Positions 46,732 through 56,395 of a stretch of DNA of 64,000 nucleotides are shown here, in pieces. The notes under the pieces were generated by a model. That model was not told the origin of the DNA. It did not search any database and saw only the letters and a list, made by a program, of their open reading frames with translations. Position numbers and translations under genes: made by a program. How positions within the stretch are numbered: the stretch's first letter is position 1; each line of letters starts with the position of its first letter. The DNA comes from Chloroflexaceae bacterium (lineage in GTDB: Bacteria; Chloroflexota; Chloroflexia; Chloroflexales; Chloroflexaceae), in NCBI GenBank assembly GCA_025057155.1, contig JANWYD010000006.1:124001-188000 (forward strand). Direction: 5' to 3'.

Positions 46732-47778
46732 TCAATGCTCCACGTGCGCATGGGGCTCCACCCGCGCGGCGGTGCTCGACACAAGGGGCGTCACCGGTTC
46801 GTGCATCAGCCAGTGGTAGCAGGCCATCGCTACCGGAGTGAGCAGCCAGAAATTGAAGAGGCGAAAGATGATCGCCGCCGGGAGGGCCGCCGGTCCGACG
46901 CCAAGCTGGGTAAGTACGGCGACCAGCGCCGCCTCCACCGTCCCGCCGCCGCCGGGCAGGACATTAAAGGTTGACGTGACCAGGGCAATGCCAAAGGCCG
47001 CCAGCATCATCCCGAAGCTGGCGCTGACCCCCAGGCTGACAAGGACGGCCAGCATCGCCAGACTATGACCGCTCAGGGCCGTGAACTGAACCAGCACCAG
47101 CAAGATGACATCGCGGCGTCGGCTGGCGAGCAAGCCCCGCGCGCGGGTCAGGTCAGCGACAATGCGGGCGGCTCTAGCCCCCGTCCAGCGCTGGCCGAAG
47201 ATCCGGCCGATACCCAGTTGCAGGCGAGTGATCCAGCGCCGCAGCACCGCCTCGGGGCGGGTCAGGAGGTAGATTGCGCTCCCGATCACCGTCACCGCCA
47301 CCAGGGCCGCCACCAGGCTGGCGATGGTGGCGTCAAGGCCGTGGAGAGCCAGGTAGATCAGACTGAAGGTAAAGACGAGGAGCATAGCAATGGCGTAGCT
47401 CAGAGTCTCGAGCGAGGCGATCAGCGCCGACTCGCCAGGTGAAATGCCCCGCCGGGTGAAATTGGTTATTAGAAAGGCATAACTACCAAGGCCCCCGGCG
47501 GGCACCGACTGGCTGATCACGATCGCCACCAGCGCCGTGGCCCAGAGCCGGAGCGTCCCGATGCGATAGCCCAGCGAGCGGAGCACAATATTGAAGACCT
47601 GTGCACTGATCAGGTAACTGGCGCCGATCAGGATTATCGAGAGCGCGAGCCAGAGGGGGCGCGCCTCATCGAGCAGGCGGAAGGCTTCGACGATCCAGGC
47701 CCGGTTCAGGTAGGCAAGGACCAGAATGGCCATGCTGACGAGGGCGCTGATGAAGAGCTTCCAGCGAAACGCGGGCAT
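46732..47778 (-). CDS. Lysylphosphatidylglycerol synthase TM-region / UPF0104 family protein
   Basis: A 348-residue membrane protein with about eight helices and the family marks SQSVPAGGLGSYAFL near 95 and NVLPGGGGTVEAAL near 285. The domain is shared with MprF and AglD-type proteins, taken to move or modify lipids across the membrane. No synthase domain is attached, so a flippase-like role is the usual guess. A second member starts at 63334. The ATG is at 47778. The far C-terminal His residues (EPHAHVEH) are odd but not known to matter. Confidence 0.85.
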   Translation of the reverse strand: MPAFRWKLFISALVSMAILVLAYLNRAWIVEAFRLLDEARPLWLALSIILIGASYLISAQVFNIVLRSLGYRIGTLRLWATALVAIVISQSVPAGGLGSYAFLITNFTRRGISPGESALIASLETLSYAIAMLLVFTFSLIYLALHGLDATIASLVAALVAVTVIGSAIYLLTRPEAVLRRWITRLQLGIGRIFGQRWTGARAARIVADLTRARGLLASRRRDVILLVLVQFTALSGHSLAMLAVLVSLGVSASFGMMLAAFGIALVTSTFNVLPGGGGTVEAALVAVLTQLGVGPAALPAAIIFRLFNFWLLTPVAMACYHWLMHEPVTPLVSSTAARVEPHAHVEH

Positions 47779-47947
47779 CAGCGGGTCCTTTCGTCACGAG
47801 ACGTTGTCAGACGCCTGGACGCCGCCGGTCGGGGGCCGCAGCGGCACGAACAGGAGCAGGGTTCAGACCTGTACGCCAGAGTGATTGTCACCTTTACACC
47901 TCTAGCGTGGGGGTAAACGGAGTTGACAGCCATAGAATAGGCGGGCG

Positions 47948-48226
47948 CTACCAGGCAATGTGAAATTCGCCTTCTTTTCCGGTAGCCGGTTCCCAGGTGA
48001 CATTTACTTTTTCTACCACAGCGGATCCGGGGCCGCTGTAGCACCAGCTTACCATTTGCTGTACGGCCGCGCGCGTGCCCTCAAACACCGCCTCGACCCG
48101 GCCATCGGGCAGATTGCGCACCCATCCCTTTACCCCAAGGCTACGGGCGCGGGTGCGTGTATACGCCCGGAAGCCAACGCCCTGAACCCGGCCGGAAATC
48201 ACTACGCGCGCCCGTACCTGTTCCAT
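47948..48226 (-). CDS. acyP: Acylphosphatase
   Basis: A 92-residue enzyme hydrolysing acyl phosphates. The phosphate loop with catalytic Arg is GRVQGVGFR (12-20), and the catalytic Asn sits in [17 protein letters not shown] (34-50). The length is normal for the family. The ATG at 48226 faces lepA across a 331-bp divergent gap. Confidence 0.93.
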   Translation of the reverse strand: MEQVRARVVISGRVQGVGFRAYTRTRARSLGVKGWVRNLPDGRVEAVFEGTRAAVQQMVSWCYSGPGSAVVEKVNVTWEPATGKEGEFHIAW

Positions 48227-48557
48227 GGCCGTTGATCGCTCCTCAATGGGTTAAACGCACGACATTCGGGCCTTCGCGGCCCGAACCACTGGCAAGTATA
48301 CCGTAGCGTTAGCGACTATGCAATTGGGAACTTCCCCAGAGCCAGCGCCCGGACAAAGTTCCTCTCCCGCGGCGAGGTACAGGGCGGCTCTGCTGCCAGA
48401 ACCGCCAAAAAAAGCCGGGACTCAGAGCTTGCCGCGTGGACTCTAATCGAGCCCTGTTCCCCAGGACTGATGCAACCTCGGCCCGCCAGGGCAAATAATG
48501 GTATACTGCCTGCGGAACAGCAACATCGCGCCGATTGGTCCGCCCTGGAACCGCACC
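48227..48557. promoter_or_regulatory. Divergent acyP/lepA control region
   Basis: It contains a perfect hairpin TTCGGGCC-TTCGC-GGCCCGAA at 48266-48286. A plus-strand extended -10, TGGTATACT, lies at 48499-48507, about 50 bases before the lepA ATG. No good -35 is visible. No small gene could be supported here. Confidence 0.5.
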
Positions 48558-50378
48558 ATGTCTGATCAGGCAAGGATCCGCAATTTTTGCATTATCGCCC
48601 ACGTCGATCACGGCAAGACTACGCTCTCTGATCGTCTTCTAGAGCTGACGAGCACGATCAGCGAGCGTGAACGCCGCGAGCAACTCCTTGACTCGCTGGA
48701 TCTCGAGCGCGAGCGGGGCATCACTATCAAGCTCAAAGCGGTGCGCATGCACTATCGTGCCGCCGATGGCGAGGTGTACATGCTCAACCTGATCGACACG
48801 CCCGGCCACGTAGACTTCAGCTATGAGGTCGGGCGCTCGCTCGCCGCGTGCGAGGGCGCGCTGCTGGTGGTTGACGCGGCCCAGGGGATTGAGGCGCAGA
48901 CGCTGGCGAATGTGTATCTGGCCCTGGAGAATGATCTGACGATCATCCCAGTGATCAACAAGATTGACCTGCCCGGCGCGCACCCCGAAGAGGTGGCCGC
49001 GGAGATTGAGAAGGTGATCGGCATCCCCGCCAAGGAGGCGATCATGGCTTCGGCCAAGGAGGGCATCGGCGTGCCGGAGATCCTCGAGGCGATCGTCCGG
49101 CGCATTCCGCCGCCCCACGGCCAGGCGGGGCGCCCTACCCGCGCCTTGATCTTCGACTCGCACTACGACCCTTATAAAGGCGTCATCGCCGCCGTGCGCG
49201 TGGTTGACGGCGCGATCCCCTCCGGCGCGCGCGTGCAGTTTATGGGCACCGGGGCCAGGACGGAGACCCTGGAGATCGGCGCCTTCCGCCCGGCGATGCA
49301 GCCGCTGCCCGTGCTCAATACCGGCGAAGTTGGCTACATCGCCACCGGCCTGAAGACGGTTGCCGACTGCCAGGTTGGCGATACGGTGACCCTGGCCGAC
49401 CAGCCCGCCGAGACGCCGCTGCCCGGGTATCGCCCGGCCAAGCCGATGGTTTTCGCCGGTCTCTACCCGGTGGATAGCAACGCCTACCCTGAACTGCGCG
49501 ACGCGCTGGAGAAGCTCAAGCTCAATGACGCGGCCCTCTCCTTCCAACCTGAGAGTTCGGCGGCGCTGGGCTTCGGGTTCCGCGCCGGCTTCCTTGGCCT
49601 GCTGCACATGGAGATCGTGCGCGAGCGCCTGGAACGGGAGTACAACCTCGATCTGCTGATCACCGCCCCCAGTGTGGAGTACCAGGTGCTGCGCACCGAC
49701 GGCGAGATTGTCACCGTCTCCAACCCCTCGGAGATGCCTGAAGCGAGCAAGATCGCGGCGATTGAAGAGCCGATCGTGCAGATCAGCATCATCACTCCCG
49801 CGCGCTACATCGGCGCCATTATGGAACTGGTGACCACCCGGCGCGGCGTCTTCGAGACCATGGAGTACCTCGATCCGACCCGCGTGCTGCTGAAGTACCG
49901 GATGCCCCTCGCCGAGATCGTGATTGATTTCTACGACCGGCTCAAGAGCAGCACCCAGGGCTACGCCTCGCTCGATTACACCCTCGCCGGCTACCAGGAG
50001 GCTGATCTGGTCAAGCTCGATGTGCTGGTCAACCAGCAGCCGGTTGACGCCCTCTCGCTGATCGTGCACCGCGAGTTCGCCTACCAGCGTGGGCGCGACC
50101 TGGTGGAGCGCCTGCGGCAACTCATCCCCCGCCAGATGTTCGAGGTGCCCATCCAGGCCGCCATTGGCAGCAAGGTGATCGCCCGCGAGACGGTGCGGGC
50201 CCTGCGCAAAGACGTGCTCGCCAAGTGCTACGGTGGCGACGTGACGCGCAAGCGCAAGTTGCTGGAAAAGCAAAAAGAGGGCAAAAAGCGTATGAAGATG
50301 GTCGGCAACGTCGAGATCCCCCAGGAGGCGTTTATGGCCATCCTTTCGCTCAATGAGAATGGCAACGGAGATCGTTGA
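48558..50378 (+). CDS. lepA: Elongation factor 4 (LepA)
   Basis: A 606-residue ribosome-bound GTPase thought to back-translocate or remodel stalled ribosomes. G motifs are [30 protein letters not shown] and SAKEGIGV. The LepA-specific C-terminal domain has [21 protein letters not shown] (split by one residue) and [21 protein letters not shown]. The ATG at 48558 gives the family start. The length is normal. Confidence 0.96.
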   Translation: MSDQARIRNFCIIAHVDHGKTTLSDRLLELTSTISERERREQLLDSLDLERERGITIKLKAVRMHYRAADGEVYMLNLIDTPGHVDFSYEVGRSLAACEGALLVVDAAQGIEAQTLANVYLALENDLTIIPVINKIDLPGAHPEEVAAEIEKVIGIPAKEAIMASAKEGIGVPEILEAIVRRIPPPHGQAGRPTRALIFDSHYDPYKGVIAAVRVVDGAIPSGARVQFMGTGARTETLEIGAFRPAMQPLPVLNTGEVGYIATGLKTVADCQVGDTVTLADQPAETPLPGYRPAKPMVFAGLYPVDSNAYPELRDALEKLKLNDAALSFQPESSAALGFGFRAGFLGLLHMEIVRERLEREYNLDLLITAPSVEYQVLRTDGEIVTVSNPSEMPEASKIAAIEEPIVQISIITPARYIGAIMELVTTRRGVFETMEYLDPTRVLLKYRMPLAEIVIDFYDRLKSSTQGYASLDYTLAGYQEADLVKLDVLVNQQPVDALSLIVHREFAYQRGRDLVERLRQLIPRQMFEVPIQAAIGSKVIARETVRALRKDVLAKCYGGDVTRKRKLLEKQKEGKKRMKMVGNVEIPQEAFMAILSLNENGNGDR

Positions 50379-50513
50379 AACTGAAAGCGGCCTATGCGCG
50401 GGAACAACAGGGGGAAACCCGCTTTTGCCCCCCCCCTGGCCGGATCCGGGCCGCCAGCGCCCTCCGGTTCAAGAACCGACGCTGCACGTCTTTACAGATG
50501 TCGCCAGAAGACT

Positions 50514-51470
50514 ATGAAAACCTCGGACTATCCCATCCTCACACTCCTTCGGCTGTGCGCCGGTCTGCTGCTCCTGATCGCCACGGCGGGATGCGCCAGC
50601 ACCCGCAACGGCCAGCAACTGGCGCCGCCGGATAGCCCGGTGATTGTGCGCTTCGGGGGGCAGACCTACACCATAGCCGATTTCGAACAGCGCCTGCAGC
50701 GCGACATTGGCCCCGGCATCGCCGATCTGCTCGCCCAGGGACAGACCCGCGAGCAGATCGAGCAACTGGCCAACGATGCCAATGTTCGCGTTACGATCTT
50801 CGACCGCATGATCCAGGATCTGCTGCTGCTCGACTACGCGCGGCGCAACGGCATTGGCGCCGACCCGGCCGCCGTGGACGAAGCGGTGCTGCCGATGTTC
50901 TCCGGCGGCGTGGATGGGCCGCTGGCGCCGATGACGGCCCGGCGCGAGCAAGCGGCTCGCGAACAGGTCGTCTTTGAGGTGATTGCCCGCAACACGCGCG
51001 CCGATATGGTGAACGTGCGCCACATCCTGGTGGCCGACGAGAGCGCCGCGAAGCAGGCACTGGCCGACCTGGCCGCGGGCGCCGATTTCGCCACCCTCGC
51101 CCGTGAACGCTCCCAGGACACTGCTTCGGCCGCCAGGGGCGGCGACCTGGGCTGGTCGCCACGGGGCCAGTTCGCGCCTGAGTTCGAGGAAGTCGCCTTC
51201 TCCGCCCCGCTCAACACGCCAACCAGCGTGCAGAGCCAGTTTGGCTGGCACGTGCTCGAAGTGCTCGCCCGTGAAGCGAACCGGCCCTTTGACAGTTTTG
51301 AACAGCTACGAAACAGCAGTAACGCGCAGGCGTTCTACGAGCAGAGTTTTACACCCTGGTACGAAGAACTGCGGCGCCAGGCCGAGAACAGCGGGATGCT
51401 GGAGATCGCTCCGGGCTTTGATCCGAACAGTGTGCCGCTGCCCTTCCCCGCCGAGGGCGGGGCGCGCTAA
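50514..51470 (+). CDS. Peptidyl-prolyl isomerase lipoprotein (parvulin/SurA-PpiC type)
   Basis: A 318-residue protein. The signal peptide ends with lipobox LIATAGC (Cys27). A SurA-like helical N-domain (60-170) precedes a parvulin domain with VNVRHILVADE, GADFATLARERSQD, GGDLGWSPRGQFAPEFEEVAF and SQFGWHVLEVL. It would fold secreted proteins on the outer face of the membrane. The start at 50514 is chosen because it yields the signal peptide. It follows lepA by 135 bases. Confidence 0.9.
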   Translation: MKTSDYPILTLLRLCAGLLLLIATAGCASTRNGQQLAPPDSPVIVRFGGQTYTIADFEQRLQRDIGPGIADLLAQGQTREQIEQLANDANVRVTIFDRMIQDLLLLDYARRNGIGADPAAVDEAVLPMFSGGVDGPLAPMTARREQAAREQVVFEVIARNTRADMVNVRHILVADESAAKQALADLAAGADFATLARERSQDTASAARGGDLGWSPRGQFAPEFEEVAFSAPLNTPTSVQSQFGWHVLEVLAREANRPFDSFEQLRNSSNAQAFYEQSFTPWYEELRRQAENSGMLEIAPGFDPNSVPLPFPAEGGAR

Positions 51471-51506
51471 GAGCCTGTCTCCCGGACCCGCTCCGCAGGC
51501 AGGGGC

Positions 51507-51529
51507 GTGGGGAAAGCTGGTTTCCCCAC
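51507..51529. repeat. GGGGAAA/TTTCCCC palindrome, third copy
   Basis: GTGGGGAAA and its complement are separated by GCTGG, 37 bases after the isomerase gene. It belongs with 13383-13476. Confidence 0.8.
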
Positions 51530-51615
51530 CCTCCTCCTAGAACGACCGGGGAATGCCTGGGAGGGCGGCAGTCTCCCGGACCCGCACGAAGGAGTTATCC
51601 AGACAGGCTCCAGGT

Positions 51616-52866
51616 ATGTCAGAACGGAACGTCAACCAGCTTCCCCTGAGAACCGGAGACCTCCTCGAGGCCGCCCTGCGCGCCCTGGACCTGGAGGCGC
51701 CCGCGGGCTTTCAACTGTGGGCGGTGGAAGCATTGCTGGCGGCGGCGCAGCCGGCGGGCCTGCCCCCACCCGAACCGTCGCCGCTCGTGGCTTCGTATGC
51801 CGAAACGCAGGGCCTGGGAACCTACGCGCCGCCCGCCGCTCCCTTTCCCCTGATCGCCAGCGTGCCCGCATTGCTGGCAGGCGCCCCTGACGCCGATTGG
51901 GCCGCCGTGGCGCGCCTGCTGCTTATCCGCTATCCCGGCGCGCACCAGGCGCGCCTGGCGAGTCTCGACGCCGCTGGCGCGCCCCTGAGCCGCGATGAGC
52001 TTCCCCTGAAGGACGTAACCGGGTGGCGCGTCGATCCCGCCGCGGCGCTGCATCTATGGTTCCTGCCCCCGCTGCCGCCACACGACGACCTGCGAAGCGC
52101 CGAGGGGCTGCGCTGGGTGGTAGCGCGTCTGCTCGGCCCCGGCGGTTGTCCCTGGGACGTGCGGCAGACGCCCCGCTCGCTTCGCGCCGCTCTGCTGGAA
52201 GAGGCCTATGAGGCGCTTGAGGCCCTGGACAGTGGCGATACAGCCGCGTTAAGCGAAGAACTGGGCGATCTGTTGATCACCATTTTCAGCCAGAGCGAGA
52301 TGGCGCGGCAGGCAGGCCACTTCGCCCTCGAGGACGTCTTCGAGCAGGTGGCGCGCAAATTGATCGAGCGCCACCCGCACGTGTTCGGCGCGCTGGCTGT
52401 GGCGCACGAAGGCGAGGTGTTACGTAACTGGGAACAGATCAAAGCCGCCGAGCAGGCCCGTAAAGGGCGCGCCCGCGCGAGCATCCTGGACGGGGCGCCG
52501 CCGACGCTGCCCGCGCTGGCCCTGGCCCAGAAACTCGGCAAGAAGGCCGCGCGCGCCGGCTTCAACTGGACCGACAGTGCCCAGGTCTGGGCCAAGCTCC
52601 GGGAAGAACTGGACGAACTGGCGGAGGCCGCAGCCGCGGGTGACCCGGCCCACGCCGCCGAGGAACTGGGCGACACCCTCTTCGTGTTGACCCGCCTGGC
52701 CGACTGGCTGGGCCTTGATGCCGAGGCGGCGTTGCGCGAGGCCAGCGCCAAGTTTCGCCGCCGCTTCGCCGTCGTTGAGGCCGCCGCCGCGCGCCAGGGT
52801 CGTTCGCTTGACGCGATGTCGCTCGACGAGTTGCTGGCCCTGTGGGAGAGCGCCAGGAACGCCTGA
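51616..52866 (+). CDS. mazG: MazG-type nucleoside triphosphate pyrophosphohydrolase with degenerate N-terminal domain
   Basis: A 416-residue protein. The C-terminal two thirds are a double MazG domain: GGCPWDVRQTPRSLRAALLEE, with EEAYEAL and EELGDLL metal-binding helices, then a second set KLREELDELAEAA and EELGDTLFVL. It would hydrolyse aberrant NTPs or ppGpp. The first 150 residues resemble only the tail of a tetrapyrrole methylase domain as found in YabN-type fusions (FPLIASVPALLAG, LLLIRYPGAHQARL). The methyltransferase active part is absent. The ATG is at 51616. Confidence 0.87.
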   Translation: MSERNVNQLPLRTGDLLEAALRALDLEAPAGFQLWAVEALLAAAQPAGLPPPEPSPLVASYAETQGLGTYAPPAAPFPLIASVPALLAGAPDADWAAVARLLLIRYPGAHQARLASLDAAGAPLSRDELPLKDVTGWRVDPAAALHLWFLPPLPPHDDLRSAEGLRWVVARLLGPGGCPWDVRQTPRSLRAALLEEAYEALEALDSGDTAALSEELGDLLITIFSQSEMARQAGHFALEDVFEQVARKLIERHPHVFGALAVAHEGEVLRNWEQIKAAEQARKGRARASILDGAPPTLPALALAQKLGKKAARAGFNWTDSAQVWAKLREELDELAEAAAAGDPAHAAEELGDTLFVLTRLADWLGLDAEAALREASAKFRRRFAVVEAAAARQGRSLDAMSLDELLALWESARNA

Positions 52867-52867
52867 T

Positions 52868-53077
52868 ATGCCGCCGCCGCTCGAACTGCATCTCGACGAC
52901 ATCGTGCAGACCCGCAAGCCCCATCCCTGCGGCGGCGACACCTGGCGCATCGTGCGCCTGGGGGCCGAGATCGGCATCAGGTGCGAACGCTGCGGGCGGC
53001 GCGTGTTGTTACCGCGGGCCGAGTTCGAGCGGCGCATTAAACGCTTCGTGGCGCGTGGACCCGCCGGGCCCGCCTGA
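52868..53077 (+). CDS. DUF951 family small protein
   Basis: A 69-residue protein one base after the mazG stop. The DUF951 pattern is plain: HLDDIVQTRKPHPCGGDTW, GAEIGIRCERCGRRVLLPR and FERRIKRF. The Cys at the HPCG position plus CxxC suggest a small metal site. Function is unknown. Tight spacing indicates an operon with mazG. Confidence 0.85.
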   Translation: MPPPLELHLDDIVQTRKPHPCGGDTWRIVRLGAEIGIRCERCGRRVLLPRAEFERRIKRFVARGPAGPA

Positions 53078-53085
53078 GAAAGCCG

Positions 53086-53114
53086 TTGTCGCTGCTCCTG
53101 GAATGTACTATCAT
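53086..53114 (+). promoter_or_regulatory. Promoter of the nfeD-like gene
   Basis: TTGTCG, a 17-base spacer and TATCAT. The ATG at 53127 follows the -10 by only 12 bases, again implying a nearly leaderless mRNA. Confidence 0.5.
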
Positions 53115-53126
53115 GCACATACAATC

Positions 53127-54533
53127 ATGAGCGAGGTTTACTGGAAGCAAGGCCCCTGGCACGTTGCCTGCAGTCGCGCCATAGTGTGGATCGTGGCGCT
53201 GCTGAGCATACTTCTAGCCCTGGCGGCCGCTGCGATACCGCCCTGGAGCGCAACGGCCCAGGGGGGCGGGCCGATCTACACCGTGACCCTTGATGGAGTA
53301 GTAAGCCGCTACAGTATCGGCTATCTGGAGCGGGCGCTCCGCGAGGCCGAAGCGGCCAACGCCGAGGCGCTGATCGTCCGGCTGTCGGCTACCGGCGCCG
53401 TGCTGCGCGATACGCGGGCGTTCGCCAGCCAGTTGGCGCAGGCCCGCGTTCCCGTGGTGGTCCATGTCGCGCCTCCGGGCACGCGCAGCGGCGCAGCGGG
53501 CGTATGGCTGCTGACCCCGGCACACGTGGCGGTGATGGCGCCCAACACCAGTTTTGGCATCGTCGAGCCACTGGTACAGCCAGACCCGAACGCCAGCGAC
53601 GCCACCCGCGAGCTGCTCTACACCGAGGCCATCAATCAACTCGGCGCGTGGAACCGCGAGCGCGGTCGCAGTGACGCCTGGGTGGAACAGGCTGTGCGCG
53701 AGGGGATGGTGATCAATAACGAACAGGCGCTGGCCTCCACCCCACCGGCAATCGACCTGGTCGCGCGTGATCTGAATGAACTGCTCACCACCCTCGAAGG
53801 ACGCACAGTGGTCCTGGAGGGCGGCGAGAGACGCACCCTGTCCGTCCTGGGGCGCACGCCGCAGCCGCTGGCGCCAACGGCGTGGGAACAACTGCTCCTG
53901 ATGCTGGCTACTCCCACCATTGCCTTCCTGCTCCTGGTGCTGGCCGGCATCGCCATCTATGCCGAGTTCGTCACCCCGGGCGTGGGGGTGCTGGCAGGGT
54001 TGGGCATCGTGCTCCTGCTTGCCGCCGGGGCGGGTCTGATCGCCCTGCCGGTGCGCTGGCTGGCCGTACTGGGGCTGGTGGTTGCATTTGGGCTGATAGT
54101 CACGGACTTGTACACTCCATCGCATGGAGCGTTTACCTTGGTCGGCGTGATCATCCTGGTGCTCAGCACATTGAACCTGTTCGACACGGTACAGGCGCCC
54201 GGGGTCGGCGTGGCGCTGTGGGCGATAGCCCTGGTCGTGCTCCTGCTGGTTGCGTTCGCGGCCACGGGGATCTACCTGGTCCTGCGGACGCGCAACACCC
54301 CGGTCACTACCGGTCAGGAAGGGCTGGTCGGCCGGCTTGCCGAGGTCCGCAAGCGGTTGGAGCCCGAAGGAATGGTGTTTGTCGAAGGGGCGCTCTGGCG
54401 GGCTATCAGCGAAGACGGGGAGGTAGAGCCGGGCGAATGGGTGCGCGTCACCGGCGTGTACGACCTGCGGTTGACGGTGCGGCGTCTGCCCGAAGAGCCG
54501 GGTCGTCAAGAGCGTGAGGCTGGCGAGCGGTGA
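53127..54533 (+). CDS. NfeD-like membrane protein with degenerate ClpP-type protease domain
   Basis: A 468-residue protein with an N-terminal signal/anchor (about 20-45). A ClpP-fold domain (55-235) is followed by four membrane segments (about 260-375) and a C-terminal OB-fold NfeD domain (390-455, [28 protein letters not shown]). Long NfeD proteins cut stomatin with a Ser-Lys dyad. Here the segment that should read ASAGT reads GAAGV, and the expected Lys before the RGR segment is not seen. Proteolysis may therefore be lost. A stomatin gene follows, the usual partner. An ATG at 53103 is an alternative start. Confidence 0.82.
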   Translation: MSEVYWKQGPWHVACSRAIVWIVALLSILLALAAAAIPPWSATAQGGGPIYTVTLDGVVSRYSIGYLERALREAEAANAEALIVRLSATGAVLRDTRAFASQLAQARVPVVVHVAPPGTRSGAAGVWLLTPAHVAVMAPNTSFGIVEPLVQPDPNASDATRELLYTEAINQLGAWNRERGRSDAWVEQAVREGMVINNEQALASTPPAIDLVARDLNELLTTLEGRTVVLEGGERRTLSVLGRTPQPLAPTAWEQLLLMLATPTIAFLLLVLAGIAIYAEFVTPGVGVLAGLGIVLLLAAGAGLIALPVRWLAVLGLVVAFGLIVTDLYTPSHGAFTLVGVIILVLSTLNLFDTVQAPGVGVALWAIALVVLLLVAFAATGIYLVLRTRNTPVTTGQEGLVGRLAEVRKRLEPEGMVFVEGALWRAISEDGEVEPGEWVRVTGVYDLRLTVRRLPEEPGRQEREAGER

Positions 54534-54651
54534 GGCGCAGCGTTGTAATGAAGCCGGAGAAAGCAGATGTTCCCGCGCTCCGCGCCTGAGGAGGGTCTGG
54601 GAGGGCCATACCCTCGTGGAGTGTTTTTGTTCGTCAAGAAGGGAGAAAGCC

Positions 54652-55473
54652 ATGGGTGGACAACTCGCCCTGCTGGCCTGTCTGGCTGTGCTGGCCTTTA
54701 TCGCCTTAATGGTGCTGCTGTCGGCCATCAAGATTGTGCCTGAATACGAACGGGGAGTGATCTTTCGTCTGGGACGCCTCGTTGGCGCCCGCGGTCCCGG
54801 CCTCTTCCTGGTCATCCCGGTTTTTGAGCGCATGGTCCGTGTGGACACACGGGTGATCACAATGGATGTGCCCGTCCAGGAAGTGATCACCCTCGACAAC
54901 GTGACGATCAAGGTCAACGCGGTGCTGTACTTCCAGGTGATGAACCCCAACTGGGCAGTGACGAAGGTCATGGATTACATTCGCGCCACGATGCAGATCG
55001 CTCAGACCACGCTGCGCTCGGTGGTGGGCCAGGTAGAGCTTGACGAATTGCTGGCCCAGCGCGAAAAGATCAACCAGAAGCTCCAGCAGATCATTGACGA
55101 GCAGACCGAGCCCTGGGGCATTAAGGTGACCATCGTCGAAGTCAAAGACGTGGAACTGCCGCAGAATATGCAGCGGGCGATGGCGAAACAGGCCGAGGCC
55201 GAGCGTGAGAAGCGCGCCAAACTGATCCACGCCGACGGAGAGTTGCAGGCAAGCCGCACCCTGGCGGAGGCGGCGGAAGTGATCGCCAGCGAGCCGGTAT
55301 CGCTCCAGCTCCGCTACCTGCAGACACTTACCGAAATTGCGGTGGAGAAAAACAGCACGATTATTTTCCCCCTGCCGGTGGAGACGCTCAAGCCCTTCAT
55401 TGACGCCGTGAGCCGCCGGGCCTACGACGACGTCGCCCCCGCGCCCACACCGCCCCGGAGCGGAGAGCGATGA
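54652..55473 (+). CDS. SPFH/stomatin family protein
   Basis: A 273-residue membrane-anchored scaffold. An N-terminal hydrophobic segment (5-28) is followed by the SPFH domain with [36 protein letters not shown], and a helical C-terminal part with [20 protein letters not shown]. It is the typical partner of NfeD, the pair organising membrane microdomains. The ATG at 54652 follows AAGGGAG. The intervening 118 bp contain a GAGGAGGGTCTGGGAGGGC word also present near 9230. Confidence 0.9.
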   Translation: MGGQLALLACLAVLAFIALMVLLSAIKIVPEYERGVIFRLGRLVGARGPGLFLVIPVFERMVRVDTRVITMDVPVQEVITLDNVTIKVNAVLYFQVMNPNWAVTKVMDYIRATMQIAQTTLRSVVGQVELDELLAQREKINQKLQQIIDEQTEPWGIKVTIVEVKDVELPQNMQRAMAKQAEAEREKRAKLIHADGELQASRTLAEAAEVIASEPVSLQLRYLQTLTEIAVEKNSTIIFPLPVETLKPFIDAVSRRAYDDVAPAPTPPRSGER

Positions 55474-55733
55474 GAGCGAGGGGCGCGGGGAAAGGCGGTT
55501 CCCCCCTGCGCGCTGAAAGGCATACGGAAGGCCTGGAAGCGCGCCCTGTGGAGGCGGTGCAGCGCGGGAACGGCAGCGAAGGGGAGAGAGCGGAGGAGAG
55601 CGAAGCACGAACCGCTAACTGCACAAAACCATCTACGCAATGGGAGGGGCGGAAGCAGCGCCCGCCCCTCCTTGCTCTAACCGGGGGCACAGCGATCAGC
55701 GCGGAAGGCCGCGATCAATGTCTCGCGCGAGGA

Positions 55734-56138
55734 TCATCCTATGGCGCGAGCCTTGGACTGGTTCAGCAGATCGCGCAGGGTCTCGATAAGTTGATCAATG
55801 AAGAACGGTTTGGGCAGATAGGCATTGACACCCAGAGCGCGCGCCTGACGGCGCAGGACATCGGTGTCATAGGCTGTGACCATGACGGTGGGCACTGTGG
55901 CGCCCCGGGCTTTAAGCGCTTCAATGAGCTGCATGCCGCTCATCCCACGGAGGTTATAGTCAGCAACGACCAGGTCGAAAGGCTGTTGCTCCCACAACTC
56001 CAGACCTTCCTCGGCGCCCAGCACGGTGACGAACTCATACGGAACGCCAAGTTCGGGCAACGCCATCTCAATGATCCGCCCGATGTGATTGTCATCTTCG
56101 ACCAGCAGGATTCTCACCCGTTGATTGTGCGCTGTCAT
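55734..56138 (-). CDS. Single-domain response regulator (CheY-like receiver)
   Basis: A 134-residue receiver with no output domain. The acidic pair is in LLVEDDNHIG, the phosphoacceptor Asp in VVADYNLRGMSG, Thr in MVTAYD and Lys in YLPKPFF. All switch residues are present, in contrast to the pseudo-receiver at 22838. No kinase is adjacent. The 260-bp gap before 55734 shows no gene. Confidence 0.9.
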   Translation of the reverse strand: MTAHNQRVRILLVEDDNHIGRIIEMALPELGVPYEFVTVLGAEEGLELWEQQPFDLVVADYNLRGMSGMQLIEALKARGATVPTVMVTAYDTDVLRRQARALGVNAYLPKPFFIDQLIETLRDLLNQSKARAIG

Positions 56139-56316
56139 CGACTGCCCCCCGCAGAAGCCGCACCTCTCTCCGTCCCCCTTGCGCGTTGTCCCGCAGTCGA
56201 AGGCTGCGCAGAAGGGAAAGGTTTACACCCTTTCATAAGGTTGGACGTATATAATACCATGGCATCAAATGTGAAAGCAAGTAAAAGAATCTTTACCGTA
56301 ACGGCGTTATGTGGCT

Positions 56317-56345
56317 TTGACAGGCAAAATGACCGAATCTATAAT
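56317..56345 (+). promoter_or_regulatory. Consensus sigma-70-type promoter upstream of cruF
   Basis: TTGACA, a 17-base spacer and TATAAT, a perfect match to the housekeeping consensus. It lies 50 bases before the ATG at 56396 in an AT-rich stretch unlike the rest of the window. Confidence 0.85.
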
Positions 56346-56395
56346 GATTCCATGGACTACAAAAGCTTCATCTGCTGCGATAGGAACGCTTATCT

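Noticed and set aside
48401-48425. Run of seven A residues near acyP/lepA considered as a minus-strand terminator
   Set aside because: No stem of useful length precedes it on either strand in the right orientation.
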